A DNA stretch of 64,000 bases from an uncultured Rhodobiaceae bacterium (GCA_913045225.1 CAJWPC010000002.1:169553-233552), one strand, 5' to 3'; positions 27,408 through 36,571 are shown, counted from the stretch's first letter. The notes: generated by a model not told the origin, from the sequence alone. Made by a program: numbers and translations.

Positions 27408-28487
27408 TCAGACCTCAAGTTTTATAGTTTCATTAAGTTTTATTGACTTCTCTATACCTAGGGTAATTTTCAGATTTTGGAGACCTTCTTTTCCTGTAGT
27501 ATTTGGGCATGCTATTCCTTGGGTTACAAACTCTAACCATGAACGAGTCTCGTCAGCAAATGGACCCCAATATTTATCAACCGCCCAATTTCCAGAGGCA
27601 TTACTGGTTAAAAAACCCATTTCAGTATTTGTATCGACATATGCATGGTGCATGCCGCTCTCTGAGAAACCAATATGCTCTTTTCTGTCATCATCAAAAA
27701 AAAGTAAACCATTTTCTCCAATAATTTCTGCCCTCACTAGCCTACCATGAGAAGGATAATTTTTTGGCAATGCATATCCCATCGATAGGTTGACGATTGT
27801 ACCGTCATCGTAAGTTATTATTGCAGCAGCAATTTCATCCACGTCAAATCCATCTTTTCTGTATATTTTACCGTGGCCTTTTGCAATTATCTCTTTTGGT
27901 TTTTTTCCATCAAGGTACCATCCAAAAAGATCAACAAGGTAAGTTAATGCATCATTGACAAAGGATATATGTTTCGATCTTTTTAAGATTTCCGCTCCAG
28001 TTCTTTGCGTATTATTAAAACGTCCTACGCAAGATAATATATTACCAACCTTATTTTCAATTATTTGTTGTTTCCCAATTAAGTAATGCCGATTAAATCG
28101 AAGCGTGTAGCCAACATGCAAACTCGTATTATTTTTTGCAGCAGCTTCAACCATTTTTTCTGCTTCATCGACGCGCAATGCAATCGGTTTCTCAACAAGT
28201 ACAGGCTTACCTCTCTCAAGGGCGCTTATGACTGGTTTGTAATGCTCTGGTTCACTTGTTGAAACGATGAGGGCATGGATATTTTCGTCATTAATAATAT
28301 CTGAATTATTTGTGCTAATAATGTCTGCATTTATCTTTTCACCAAGCTGATGCGCTTTCCCTGAGTCTATATCTGAAATTCCAATATATTTTACAGAAGA
28401 ATTATTTCTGGAAATAGATGACCTTAGGTTACCCATTCTACCGCATCCGATAATACCAATTCCAATTTCTTGATGATTTAGTTGCAT
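27408..28487 (-). CDS. Gfo/Idh/MocA family oxidoreductase (second copy)
   Basis: A 359-residue NAD(P)-dependent dehydrogenase. It has IGIIGCGRMGNLRSSI at residues 10-25 and the catalytic VEKPIALR, and a C-terminal domain of the usual size. It is not close to the neighbouring 25.5-kb protein, so it is not a recent duplication. First gene of a two-gene unit with the amidohydrolase; a perfect 17-bp palindrome lies 42 bases upstream in the divergent promoter region. Confidence 0.85.
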   Translation of the reverse strand: MQLNHQEIGIGIIGCGRMGNLRSSISRNNSSVKYIGISDIDSGKAHQLGEKINADIISTNNSDIINDENIHALIVSTSEPEHYKPVISALERGKPVLVEKPIALRVDEAEKMVEAAAKNNTSLHVGYTLRFNRHYLIGKQQIIENKVGNILSCVGRFNNTQRTGAEILKRSKHISFVNDALTYLVDLFGWYLDGKKPKEIIAKGHGKIYRKDGFDVDEIAAAIITYDDGTIVNLSMGYALPKNYPSHGRLVRAEIIGENGLLFFDDDRKEHIGFSESGMHHAYVDTNTEMGFLTSNASGNWAVDKYWGPFADETRSWLEFVTQGIACPNTTGKEGLQNLKITLGIEKSIKLNETIKLEV

Positions 28488-28528
28488 AATGATTTTATTT
28501 TAAGATTAATTGTATAATATTTACATAA

Positions 28529-28545
28529 ATTGATTTGTAATCAAT
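28529..28545. promoter_or_regulatory. Perfect 17-bp palindrome in a divergent promoter region
   Basis: ATTGATT-TGT-AATCAAT, with perfect 7-bp arms, sits between two divergent catabolic genes (starts at 28487 and 28587). TTGAT-N-ATCAA half-sites are of the kind bound by GntR- or LacI-type dimers. No regulator gene is adjacent. Confidence 0.5.
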
Positions 28546-28586
28546 AAAAATAAAACAAAATATGAATATTATTTAGAGGGAGAGAA

Positions 28587-29000
28587 ATGACACAAGAAGA
28601 TAATTATACAAAAGGTCTAAAAAAACTACTGGAAATGGGCCGTGAAGATACAATGCTAAATCAAAGACAAATTTCCGAAGATATGTACCAACTATCTGTG
28701 GGAACTTTATTTGGAGAGATTTGGAATCGCCCCCATCTATCTCTGCGCGATCGCCAATTGATTACACTTGCGGCAAATATTGCGCTCGCAAGACCTCATG
28801 GAACTCATTCACATTACAGAAGTGCGCACCACATTGGTATCACACATGAAGAAATTTGTGAGATTATGATACACGTTGGTATGTACGGTGGCTGGCCTTG
28901 CATCGCACACGCAACGTCACAATATCTTGAGGTTTTGGAGGAAAGGGGTGACCCCATGGCAAAATCAAACCCAAAGAGGGATGAGATTAAAGAAGAATAA
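28587..29000 (+). CDS. Carboxymuconolactone decarboxylase family protein
   Basis: A 137-residue single CMD domain of the PcaC-like type, with ITLAANIALARPHGTHSHYR, GITHEEICEIMIHVGMYGGWP. It lacks the CxxC of AhpD-type peroxidases, so a decarboxylase or lyase role is favoured over peroxide reduction. The ATG follows GAGGGAGAG, a strong ribosome site. It points towards, and stops three bases before, the convergent ketopantoate-reductase-like gene. It probably acts on a ring-cleavage product, which is inference from family and neighbours. Confidence 0.8.
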   Translation: MTQEDNYTKGLKKLLEMGREDTMLNQRQISEDMYQLSVGTLFGEIWNRPHLSLRDRQLITLAANIALARPHGTHSHYRSAHHIGITHEEICEIMIHVGMYGGWPCIAHATSQYLEVLEERGDPMAKSNPKRDEIKEE

Positions 29001-29002
29001 AG

Positions 29003-30094
29003 TCAAACATTCTCCTGCGAATTAACAATTGTGTAGACATTATCCACGCTTGGTTGAATTATTCCAGAGTCAATTTGGATGATTGTTTCCATCGTTTTCT
29101 TTGTATAGGGGAGGTCTATATTAAGCGCCCTCGCTTCCGCGAGTACATGGCCACTCATGTGTAAAATTTCTGTTTTTCTACCCCGCTGAATATCTTGACC
29201 CATTGAGGGTCTTCTGTTTGGTCCGTTTGACCTTTTTTTTATCATTGTATCAAGTTCTAAATAAATATCTTTATCAACTGATTGGAGCCACTTATCCTTG
29301 CTTGCCCCTCCAAATTTATCAAAATCAAGACCGAGTTTTTCCCCAATTTCGGCGGCCTCTCTAGCAAGATTTATTTGTAGTTTTCTGCAAACTTCATCAC
29401 CTGCTAACTCTGCTGTTCCAAGATTTGACATTGCAACTACCGGGTTACCCATGCAGTTTTGGCATAACTTTGCCCACCTTTCCCCCCAAAGATTTTCTGT
29501 AATAACAGATGAGTCAATTACATCGAGTGCCTTCCTTATTTTTTCAAGCTCTTTTCTTATTTTTTCTTGCTCTTTGGTGTCCTCTTTGTGATGTAAACCC
29601 AATCTAAATACATCATGCCCCATGTCTCTCATTCGGCTATGACCAGGTCTTGAAACTTTTCCAGGCTCATATGACTCTACAGATATGTTTGACATCACAA
29701 GACCTGCTGCTCTATTTTTACCAACAATATTAGCTATTTCTTGGTCTGGCCAACAATTTTGCGCTGATATTATTAGCCCATCAGGATGAATAAATTTATT
29801 TATAAATTGCGCCGACCATTCTGTGTCGTATGCTTTCATTGCAATAAAGCCAAAATTAAATAATTGTTCACGGGCAATTTTTTCAGATTGGTGCAAGTGC
29901 AGCATTCTTGGTCTTGCTACAAAAGTATCATGAGGTCCAGATACCTCAATACCATTTTTATTTACATATTCAACCTGCTCGTGCCATGGGTCAATAATTG
30001 TAACTGAATGACCTGTTGCGCTAAGCCACCCACCCAAATAAGATCCGACAGCACCAGCTCCTATAAATAAAACTCGCTCTTTTATTGGTTTCAT
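29003..30094 (-). CDS. Ketopantoate reductase (PanE/ApbA) family protein
   Basis: A 363-residue NADP-dependent reductase-like protein. The Rossmann motif is RVLFIGAGAVGSYLGGWL; the C-terminal ApbA_C-like helical domain includes the catalytic-type Lys region (NLWGERWAKLCQNCMGNP). It is longer than the roughly 300 residues of true PanE. Its position in a catabolic operon argues against pantothenate synthesis and for reduction of another 2-keto acid. It is last in a four-gene unit, 3 bases after a 2-hydroxyacid dehydrogenase. Confidence 0.8.
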   Translation of the reverse strand: MKPIKERVLFIGAGAVGSYLGGWLSATGHSVTIIDPWHEQVEYVNKNGIEVSGPHDTFVARPRMLHLHQSEKIAREQLFNFGFIAMKAYDTEWSAQFINKFIHPDGLIISAQNCWPDQEIANIVGKNRAAGLVMSNISVESYEPGKVSRPGHSRMRDMGHDVFRLGLHHKEDTKEQEKIRKELEKIRKALDVIDSSVITENLWGERWAKLCQNCMGNPVVAMSNLGTAELAGDEVCRKLQINLAREAAEIGEKLGLDFDKFGGASKDKWLQSVDKDIYLELDTMIKKRSNGPNRRPSMGQDIQRGRKTEILHMSGHVLAEARALNIDLPYTKKTMETIIQIDSGIIQPSVDNVYTIVNSQENV

Positions 30095-30097
30095 GTA

Positions 30098-31096
30098 TTA
30101 CCTATTCTTCATTGCTATTTGTAGATCGTATTCACTATCGGGTACAATTCTTGGTATATGATCTCCATCTAAGTATGCTATCAAACATTCTGCAGCCTGA
30201 ATTTCCATTCTTGCTCTAGATACTTTTGTATTTGCCCCCATGTGGCACGTCATTATTATATTCTCAAGTTTTGATAGTGGCCCGCCAAGATATGGCTCTT
30301 CATTATACACATCAAGCCCTGCCCCTGCTATTTGGTTCTTATTTAGCGCATTGAAAAGAGCTTTTTCATTTATAAGGCCGCCGCGGGCTGTATTAACCAA
30401 GAAGGCGTCATTTTTCATAAGATTAAGTTCCTCTTGGTTGATAATATCTATTGTTGCAGGCGTTTTGGGTACGTGCAAGCATACAATATCAGCTTCTTTC
30501 AGTAGTCGACTCTTGCTAACCCATTCCACATGTAAATAGGAATTAATGGACTCGTCCGGGTCAATATCATTTGCGATAATGTTTGCGCCAAATGCAGATA
30601 GTAACTTCGCTGTTCGACGCCCGATCCTACCCATACCAATAATTCCAACCGTAAGCTCTTCAAGGCTTCTGCCAAGCACTCTAAACCATTTACCCTGCCT
30701 CATTAGAGCATCGCCTTTTTGCACCCCTCTAATAAGCATGAGTATGTGGGTAAGAGTTAACTCGGCAACTGTATCTGCATTTGCACCTGGAACATATGAA
30801 ACGCCAATATTTCTCTCTCTAGCTGCGTTCAGATCAATACTATCAAGACCTACCGCACATCTTGCTATAAACCGCAATTCAGGAGCCTGATCCATAACCT
30901 CAGCTGTCATTGGTTCGGCTCCACAGATTGCAACATCGCAACCCTTTATTAATTCCTTCATTTCATCTTCAACTAAAAGTCTTTTTTTATCATTTCTAAT
31001 GAGTTTAACCCCAGCATCTTCCAACATTGTCCAGGATAGGGGGTTGCAGGCACCCCATTGTTCAGGTGATACCATCGCAGTTGCTCTGTTTTTCAT
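30098..31096 (-). CDS. D-isomer-specific 2-hydroxyacid dehydrogenase
   Basis: A 332-residue NAD-dependent dehydrogenase related to 3-phosphoglycerate dehydrogenase. Motifs: catalytic Arg in RCAVGLDSIDL, NAD fold VGIIGMGRIGRRTAKLL, NTARGGLINEKAL, catalytic Glu in YNEEPYLGGP and His in MTCHMGANT. No C-terminal ACT domain, so it is a short-form enzyme. It lies in the same transcription unit as the TfdA-like dioxygenase and the BKACE protein. Confidence 0.85.
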   Translation of the reverse strand: MKNRATAMVSPEQWGACNPLSWTMLEDAGVKLIRNDKKRLLVEDEMKELIKGCDVAICGAEPMTAEVMDQAPELRFIARCAVGLDSIDLNAARERNIGVSYVPGANADTVAELTLTHILMLIRGVQKGDALMRQGKWFRVLGRSLEELTVGIIGMGRIGRRTAKLLSAFGANIIANDIDPDESINSYLHVEWVSKSRLLKEADIVCLHVPKTPATIDIINQEELNLMKNDAFLVNTARGGLINEKALFNALNKNQIAGAGLDVYNEEPYLGGPLSKLENIIMTCHMGANTKVSRARMEIQAAECLIAYLDGDHIPRIVPDSEYDLQIAMKNR

Positions 31097-31112
31097 ATTA
31101 TTACGCCTTCAA

Positions 31113-31958
31113 TTAATAGGGTGCTTCTTCGCCAATTATAGTTATTCTATGCATTCTTCTTCGAAAACCAGCATAATCGTCAACAGCATAATGTTGCGTA
31201 CAGCGATTATCCCATATGGCAATTGTGCCAGGACTCCATTTTAGCCTACAAATAAATTCTGGTCGCGTAGAATGAGATTTAAGATAATTCAAAATAGGAG
31301 TCGACTCTTCTTTGGTCATACCCTCAATTTCAACAGCATGTCCACCAATATATAGCGCTTTATTTTTCGAGTCTGGGTGGGTCCTAATGATTGGATGGTA
31401 TGTATGAACCTTGGTTTTGCCAGGATCTTGCTGTTTCATGCTCTTTGCGCCCGTAAAATTACCAAGTTTGAGAGGTTGATCACCAACGTAAAGCCCTCTC
31501 AATGATCCCAATATCTCTTTCATTTGGTCTGATAATGTATCATATGCCTGATACATATTTGCAAACAGCGTGTCACCTCCCGCTGGTGGCAGCTCTTGAG
31601 CGTATAACATTGTTGCTTTTGGGGGAATTTCAGTAAAGCTTCCATCCGAGTGCCATACATTACCAAATGCGTATGTATCCTTCTCGGTTTTAACAATCTC
31701 AAGAATTTCAGGGTGTGTCTCCAATCCCTTCATGTATGGATAGTGGTGAATTTCGCCCCACTTTCTTCCAAATTCAAGATACTGATCAGAATTTAAGTCC
31801 TGATCAAGAATGCCAATGACCTGATAGTCAACGAATGCTTTATATATTTCGTTGAATGTATCATCATTTATATTTTTCAAGTCAACATCCAATATCTCAG
31901 CACCCATAGCTCCTGCGAGGGGTCTGATCTTAAAGTTATTGTATTCGATAATTTTCAT
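31113..31958 (-). CDS. TauD/TfdA family 2-oxoglutarate-dependent dioxygenase
   Basis: Fe(II)/2-oxoglutarate oxygenase of 281 residues. Iron ligands are H103 and D105 (VWHSDGSF) and H256 (TQHYAVDDY); the downstream RRRMHR supplies the Arg that binds 2-oxoglutarate. The HSDGSF motif and the PPAGGDTLFANMY region resemble TfdA (2,4-D dioxygenase-like) enzymes as much as taurine dioxygenase. The ATG at 31958 is preceded by GAGGTAG; an upstream start would overlap the BKACE gene. The substrate is unknown. Confidence 0.87.
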   Translation of the reverse strand: MKIIEYNNFKIRPLAGAMGAEILDVDLKNINDDTFNEIYKAFVDYQVIGILDQDLNSDQYLEFGRKWGEIHHYPYMKGLETHPEILEIVKTEKDTYAFGNVWHSDGSFTEIPPKATMLYAQELPPAGGDTLFANMYQAYDTLSDQMKEILGSLRGLYVGDQPLKLGNFTGAKSMKQQDPGKTKVHTYHPIIRTHPDSKNKALYIGGHAVEIEGMTKEESTPILNYLKSHSTRPEFICRLKWSPGTIAIWDNRCTQHYAVDDYAGFRRRMHRITIIGEEAPY

Positions 31959-31968
31959 TGCTACCTCA

Positions 31969-32844
31969 TTAAATATTAAGTATTTCTCTTGCTTCACTGG
32001 GGCTAGCCACTGAATAACCCATATTCGTGATTATATTGACCGCCCGTTCTACAAGGGCAGCATTCCCTGGTGCTAATTCACCTCTTGATATATACAGATT
32101 ATCCTCTAGCCCGACTCGAACATGACCTCCGAGTATGACAGATTGCGCAACCATTGGAAGTTGGTCTTTTGATATACCAAACGATGCCCAGACTGCGTCA
32201 TTAGGTAATTGATTTCGCATAGTCATCATTGTATCCGGCGTTGCTTCAGCTGCCCATGGGATACCGAGGCATATCTGGAATAAATAAGGTTTTTTAACCA
32301 AATCTTGTTTTATAAGAGCTTTTGCTTGCCTTAGCCCACCAAGATCAAAAACCTCAAGCTCTGGTTTTACGCCGGTAGCAGCTATTTTTTTTGCCATATC
32401 AATCACATTATCTGGTGTATTGACAAAAATATGTGGCCCAAAATTAAAACTGCCTATGTCCAGACTACATATATCTGGCTTAATATTTTCAATGTGAATA
32501 ACACGATTGGCGGGTGATGTAAGAGTTGTACCCGTACCAAATTTTACAGGATCTTCGAGGGTACCAAGAACTATCCTGGCGCCTGGCCCGGTAGTTAAAT
32601 TAATTATAACATCATCATTTTTTTGCCTTATCCGATCGACAACTTCCTTGTATAGCGACTCCTCCATACTTGGTTTTCCAGTATCTGGATCTCTCACATG
32701 TATATGAACGATTGCAGCGCCAGCCTTATGCGCAGAAAGACATTCATTGGCAATTTCTTCGGGTGTAATTGGGACTGCTGGATTTATGTGTGTATGCTCG
32801 GCAGCGCCAGTGACAGCACATGTGATAATAACTTTTCTCAACAA
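31969..32844 (-). CDS. BKACE family beta-keto acid cleavage enzyme
   Basis: A 291-residue protein of the former DUF849 family. These zinc enzymes condense a beta-keto acid with acetyl-CoA to give acetoacetate and a new acyl-CoA. The zinc ligands HxH are H47 and H49 (IVHIHVRDPDTG), with a Glu in RVGLEDNLY. Members act on 3-keto-5-aminohexanoate, dehydrocarnitine and other acids. The start is a TTG, since the conserved KVIITCAVTG begins at residue 4 and there is no upstream ATG; a run of six G lies just before it. First gene of a four-gene unit. Confidence 0.88.
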   Translation of the reverse strand: MLRKVIITCAVTGAAEHTHINPAVPITPEEIANECLSAHKAGAAIVHIHVRDPDTGKPSMEESLYKEVVDRIRQKNDDVIINLTTGPGARIVLGTLEDPVKFGTGTTLTSPANRVIHIENIKPDICSLDIGSFNFGPHIFVNTPDNVIDMAKKIAATGVKPELEVFDLGGLRQAKALIKQDLVKKPYLFQICLGIPWAAEATPDTMMTMRNQLPNDAVWASFGISKDQLPMVAQSVILGGHVRVGLEDNLYISRGELAPGNAALVERAVNIITNMGYSVASPSEAREILNI

Positions 32845-32950
32845 ACCCCCCTTTAAACTACAATCAGTCTTATATTCTATAGATATTATTTTAAAAATAA
32901 ATTATATTTTAATCAAAAATTTTTTTTTTATAATTAAAAGGTTTTTTCTC

Positions 32951-34048
32951 ATGCGACTCGGCTTTTTTACAATGCCTGTTCATCCCGAAGATAAGAAATG
33001 GGATATATCACTGCAAGAAGATCGAGAGGCTGTGATATTAGCAGATAAGCTCGGTTTCTATGATGTGTTTATTGGAGAGCATTTAACGGATAAATCCGAG
33101 AATATTACAAATAGCATGATATTTTTATCAAGCTTGATTGCGGAAACCAAAAATATAAAGCTTGGGACAGGAACCTCTAATCTCTCACACATGCATCCAG
33201 TATTAATAGCGTCTCATGCAGCAATGCTCGACCATCTCTCAAAAGGTAGATTTATATTTGGTATTAGTCCTGGAGCACTGCGATGTGATGCAGAGGTATT
33301 AGGTATTATTAATGAGGATAGAGGGCAGATTTTTGCTGAGTCTATTGATGTAATACTTGAAATTTGGAGAAGTGATCCCCCGTACAACATTGATTTACCG
33401 AACAATAGATTTAAAGTCTCATCTCTGGAGTCCACTTTTCTTGAAGTTGGTGTCGGCTACTTGCAGAAACCCTATCAAAAACCCAGACCAGAAATAGTTG
33501 GAACGGTTGTCGCCCCATTTTCAAAGGGCGTGATTGCAATGGGAGAAAAGGATTTTCATCCAATATCAGCACATTTTCTATTGCCAAAATGGGTAAAGAC
33601 TCATTGGGAAAATTATAAAGAGGGTAAAGAAAATGTCGGGCTTGAAGCAAATATAAGTGATTGGAGAATCGCGCGTACTATATTTGTCAACGATGACTCA
33701 CAAGTTGCTGCAGATTATGGTAAAAATAACAAGAAAAGCCCCTACAGATTTTTTTATGACCATCTCTATCGAAAACTCGAGAGGAGTGGTCGTCTTGGCG
33801 TATTTAAATCCGATCCAAATATAGATGACAAAGATTTAGATATTGATAATATTCTTGATGAGCTAGTTATTTGCGGTGACACAAATCATGTTATAGACCA
33901 AATTTTGGCATTTCGGGAAACAGTTGGGGATTTTGGTGAGCTCTTGTATGGTGGGGTTGATTGGCTTGATAGGGATCTTGCACGCAAATCAATGGAACTG
34001 ATGGCTGAAAAGGTAATTCCAGAAGTTACAAAAAATATCAATAAATAA
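32951..34048 (+). CDS. LLM class flavin-dependent oxidoreductase
   Basis: A luciferase-like monooxygenase of 365 residues. It begins MRLGFFTMPVHPEDKKW and has the TIM-barrel features DVFIGEHLTDK, KLGTGTSNLSHMHPVLIASH and GRFIFGISPGAL. Members oxidise substrates with O2 and FMNH2 from a partner reductase, or use F420; which applies is not visible. The ATG at 32951 is chosen because the frame upstream overlaps the divergent BKACE gene. It probably belongs to the same catabolic programme, although on the opposite strand. Confidence 0.87.
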   Translation: MRLGFFTMPVHPEDKKWDISLQEDREAVILADKLGFYDVFIGEHLTDKSENITNSMIFLSSLIAETKNIKLGTGTSNLSHMHPVLIASHAAMLDHLSKGRFIFGISPGALRCDAEVLGIINEDRGQIFAESIDVILEIWRSDPPYNIDLPNNRFKVSSLESTFLEVGVGYLQKPYQKPRPEIVGTVVAPFSKGVIAMGEKDFHPISAHFLLPKWVKTHWENYKEGKENVGLEANISDWRIARTIFVNDDSQVAADYGKNNKKSPYRFFYDHLYRKLERSGRLGVFKSDPNIDDKDLDIDNILDELVICGDTNHVIDQILAFRETVGDFGELLYGGVDWLDRDLARKSMELMAEKVIPEVTKNINK

Positions 34049-34089
34049 ATCAAATTGAAATATTTTAATCAAACGTTTATATAAGTGAT

Positions 34090-34479
34090 ATGCGCTCAAT
34101 TATTGTCATAATATCTCTTTTTTTAATATTATCATTCACAAGTAGTATTGTTGGGTATAGGATTCCTGGAATAACTGAAAACCCATCACTTGGGAAAATA
34201 AAGCTGTGTAAGGCAGCTTCAGGAATGCATTCAAATTTTATAGATAAGTACGTAACTGCAGGCATTATTTTAAGTCATAAAAAGCAATCAGAGCAGCAAT
34301 ATACTTTTTATGTAAATAAAGAAAAATGGAATAATGAATTATTTGAGTCTCAAGAAGTGGTTGCGATTGGAGGTTGGTGCAGGGTCGCTAATAAAAACGG
34401 AAGAGGCGAAGTTTACATTTATGATAATAAAAGTAAAGATGTTATTGGTACAGTAATAGATGGCAACTACGAGGCTTAG
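34090..34479 (+). CDS. Unrecognised small exported protein (129 aa)
   Basis: I do not recognise this protein. Residues 1-20 form a signal peptide or membrane anchor (IIVIISLFLILSF). The mature part has two Cys (KLCKAASG and GGWCRVANK) that could form a disulphide in the periplasm. It lies 41 bases after the luciferase-like gene and could share its transcript, but it has no family features that would link it to catabolism. Confidence 0.55.
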   Translation: MRSIIVIISLFLILSFTSSIVGYRIPGITENPSLGKIKLCKAASGMHSNFIDKYVTAGIILSHKKQSEQQYTFYVNKEKWNNELFESQEVVAIGGWCRVANKNGRGEVYIYDNKSKDVIGTVIDGNYEA

Positions 34480-34483
34480 AAAG

Positions 34484-34570
34484 CTATTTATTTTTAGTAT
34501 AAATTATAATTAAAAAGCCAGTCAGTATACCCACTATCATCCATAACCAAGTTTCTATTGAAAATAACAT
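34484..34570 (-). CDS. Possible 28-aa single-helix membrane peptide
   Basis: An ATG-to-TAG frame encodes MLFSIETWLWMIVGILTGFL followed by IIIYTKNK: a hydrophobic helix and a positively charged tail, the usual layout of a small membrane protein. It has no convincing ribosome site, and the surrounding DNA is AT-rich and favours hydrophobic codons by chance. Reported because the composition and placement between two plus-strand genes leave room for it. Confidence 0.25.
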   Translation of the reverse strand: MLFSIETWLWMIVGILTGFLIIIYTKNK

Positions 34571-34624
34571 TACACCAACATTTAAATTTCAAAATCTGTT
34601 ATATTTTATAGTATAACCTTTTGT

Positions 34625-36232
34625 ATGGAAAATATAATGGATTTTAATTTTGATTATATAATTGTTGGGGCAGGAAGTGCTGGTTGCGTCTTGGCTAATA
34701 GATTATCTCACGATGAAAATCATTCTGTCCTTCTGATTGAGTCTGGTGGCTGGGATAATAATCCTTGGATACACATCCCGCTAGGTTACGGTAAGCACTT
34801 TGATAATCCAAAAGTTAACTGGATGTATCACTCTGAACCAGAGCAAGCGACTGGGGGTAGAAAGATATTTCAACCCCGAGGAAAGGTCGTTGGTGGCTCA
34901 TCTTCAATAAATGGCTTAGTTTATATACGAGGCCAAAAGCAAGATTTTGATTTGTGGGATCCTGAAAGAAAGTATGGATGGGATTATAACTCTGTTTTAC
35001 CGTATTTTAAAAAAAGTGAGAAGAATATGGATATCCAGGACCAATATCATGGTTCTGATGGTGAATTATCAGTGTCATCACCAAAGGATTTGCATCCACT
35101 AGCTACTTCTTTTGTAAAAGCGGGTCTCAATATGGGATATCCCCTAAATAAAGACTTTAATGGCGTAACTCAAGAAGGCTTTGGTCATTTACAAATGACA
35201 ATCAAGAATGGTCTGAGGTCAAGCTCATCAACAGCCTTCTTAAGAGCGGCTAAGAAAAGAAAAAATCTAAAAATATATACTAATGTGCTTATCTCAAAAG
35301 TTTTGTTCAAAAATAAGGACGCTATTGGTGTCTCTGGGGTTAGAAATGGCAAAGAGATAAACTTCTACGCGAATAAAGAGGTCATTTTATGTGCAGGCTC
35401 ATTTAATTCGCCAAAAATTCTGCAACTATCTGGAATTGGTCCAAAAGATATCTTAGATGAATTTAATATTAAAAATATATCAGTTTTGAAAGGTGTTGGG
35501 AAAAATTTACAGGATCATTACAATGGAAGAATTGTTTTTAAAACATCCAATCAATACACCTTAAATGCTGTTATGAAAAGCAAATTTAAGTCCATACGCG
35601 AAGGCTTAAAATATATTTTTTTTCGAAGAGGTTTTTTAAATATGGGCTCCTCTGTATCGGCTGGTTTTATTAAGTCAAAACAGTTACTTAAAAGTCCAGA
35701 TTTACATATTAGTTTAATACTATTTAGTGGAGATAAGGCCGGAACAAAACTGCACCCATGGTCAGGATTTTCAATTATTGTGAGACTCCTGCGACCCAAA
35801 AGTGTAGGTAGTTTAAGGATAAGAAGTATAGATCCCGCAGATCAGCCACAGATCTTTATGAATTATTTTAACCACAAAGATGATAGGAAGCTGCTTGTTC
35901 AAGCAATAAAAATAACAAGAAAAATTATGAAATCAGACCCAATCAGTAATGACATTATTGAGGAACATTCCCCTGGAAACGAAATCCAATCTGATGCTCA
36001 AATAGAACAATTTTTAGCAACAAAAGGGGGGATCAGTTATCATCCCGTTGGGACTTGCAAGATGGGTGTTGAGGATGACTGTGTGGTCGATTATAACTTA
36101 AATGTTTACGGCGTAAAAAATCTTAGAGTTGTAGATGCATCAATAATGCCAAATATAACCTCTGGCAATACTAATGCGCCTGTTATCATGATTGCGGAAA
36201 AGGCCGCAGATATAATTCTTGGTAAAACTTGA
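34625..36232 (+). CDS. GMC family oxidoreductase (choline dehydrogenase-like)
   Basis: FAD-dependent alcohol dehydrogenase or oxidase of 535 residues. FAD motif DYIIVGAGSAGCVLANRL near the N-terminus; GMC signature 1 in FQPRGKVVGGSSSINGLVY and signature 2 region CAGSFNSPKILQLSGIG; the catalytic His pair lies around YHPVGTCKMG and SGNTNAPVIMIAEKAAD. Relatives oxidise choline, polyethylene glycol or other alcohols; the BetA annotation should not be assumed. An ATG four codons later (34637) is an equally good start. Convergent with the NIPSNAP gene, 2 bases apart. Confidence 0.88.
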   Translation: MENIMDFNFDYIIVGAGSAGCVLANRLSHDENHSVLLIESGGWDNNPWIHIPLGYGKHFDNPKVNWMYHSEPEQATGGRKIFQPRGKVVGGSSSINGLVYIRGQKQDFDLWDPERKYGWDYNSVLPYFKKSEKNMDIQDQYHGSDGELSVSSPKDLHPLATSFVKAGLNMGYPLNKDFNGVTQEGFGHLQMTIKNGLRSSSSTAFLRAAKKRKNLKIYTNVLISKVLFKNKDAIGVSGVRNGKEINFYANKEVILCAGSFNSPKILQLSGIGPKDILDEFNIKNISVLKGVGKNLQDHYNGRIVFKTSNQYTLNAVMKSKFKSIREGLKYIFFRRGFLNMGSSVSAGFIKSKQLLKSPDLHISLILFSGDKAGTKLHPWSGFSIIVRLLRPKSVGSLRIRSIDPADQPQIFMNYFNHKDDRKLLVQAIKITRKIMKSDPISNDIIEEHSPGNEIQSDAQIEQFLATKGGISYHPVGTCKMGVEDDCVVDYNLNVYGVKNLRVVDASIMPNITSGNTNAPVIMIAEKAADIILGKT

Positions 36233-36234
36233 TA

Positions 36235-36549
36235 TTATTTGAGTGGTGAGAATGAGGTGCCAGTCATGATTTTGTCTTCTTGATCTGCGACCATTCCCGC
36301 AGTCTTATCTCGAAAACTAAGCCAATCAGGGTCAGCAGCCCGTTTCTTTTTCATCGTATTAAATTCTTCAAGATCCTTGTATTCCCATATGTGAACTATT
36401 TGATTTTGAGGACCTATGTCGCTTATGAAATATGCAATTAGTTTAAAGCCGTATTTATTGTTTACTGGCATGGCGTAATCTTCAAATATTTTTACATATT
36501 TATTTAGCATTCTTGGTACACAATTATATGTTCTTACATTATAAATCAT
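36235..36549 (-). CDS. NIPSNAP family protein
   Basis: A 104-residue dimeric alpha/beta-barrel NIPSNAP domain, recognised by MIYNVRTYNCVPRMLNKYVK, GFKLIAYFISDIG and HIWEYKDLEEF. Bacterial members often accompany catabolic genes, but their biochemical role is poorly known. It follows the unrecognised 239-residue gene by 22 bases and is probably co-transcribed with it. Confidence 0.83.
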   Translation of the reverse strand: MIYNVRTYNCVPRMLNKYVKIFEDYAMPVNNKYGFKLIAYFISDIGPQNQIVHIWEYKDLEEFNTMKKKRAADPDWLSFRDKTAGMVADQEDKIMTGTSFSPLK

Positions 36550-36571
36550 TATCTAAACTCCAAAGTTATGA

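Noticed and set aside
34598..34617. GTTATA-N8-TATAAC inverted repeat upstream of the GMC gene, resembling the Zur box
   Set aside because: The spacing (8) differs from the Zur site (1), the arms are only 6 bp and the region is very AT-rich, so chance is a sufficient explanation.
34625..36232. Calling the GMC protein choline dehydrogenase (betA)
   Set aside because: The family is broad, and no betaine aldehyde dehydrogenase or choline transporter gene is nearby.
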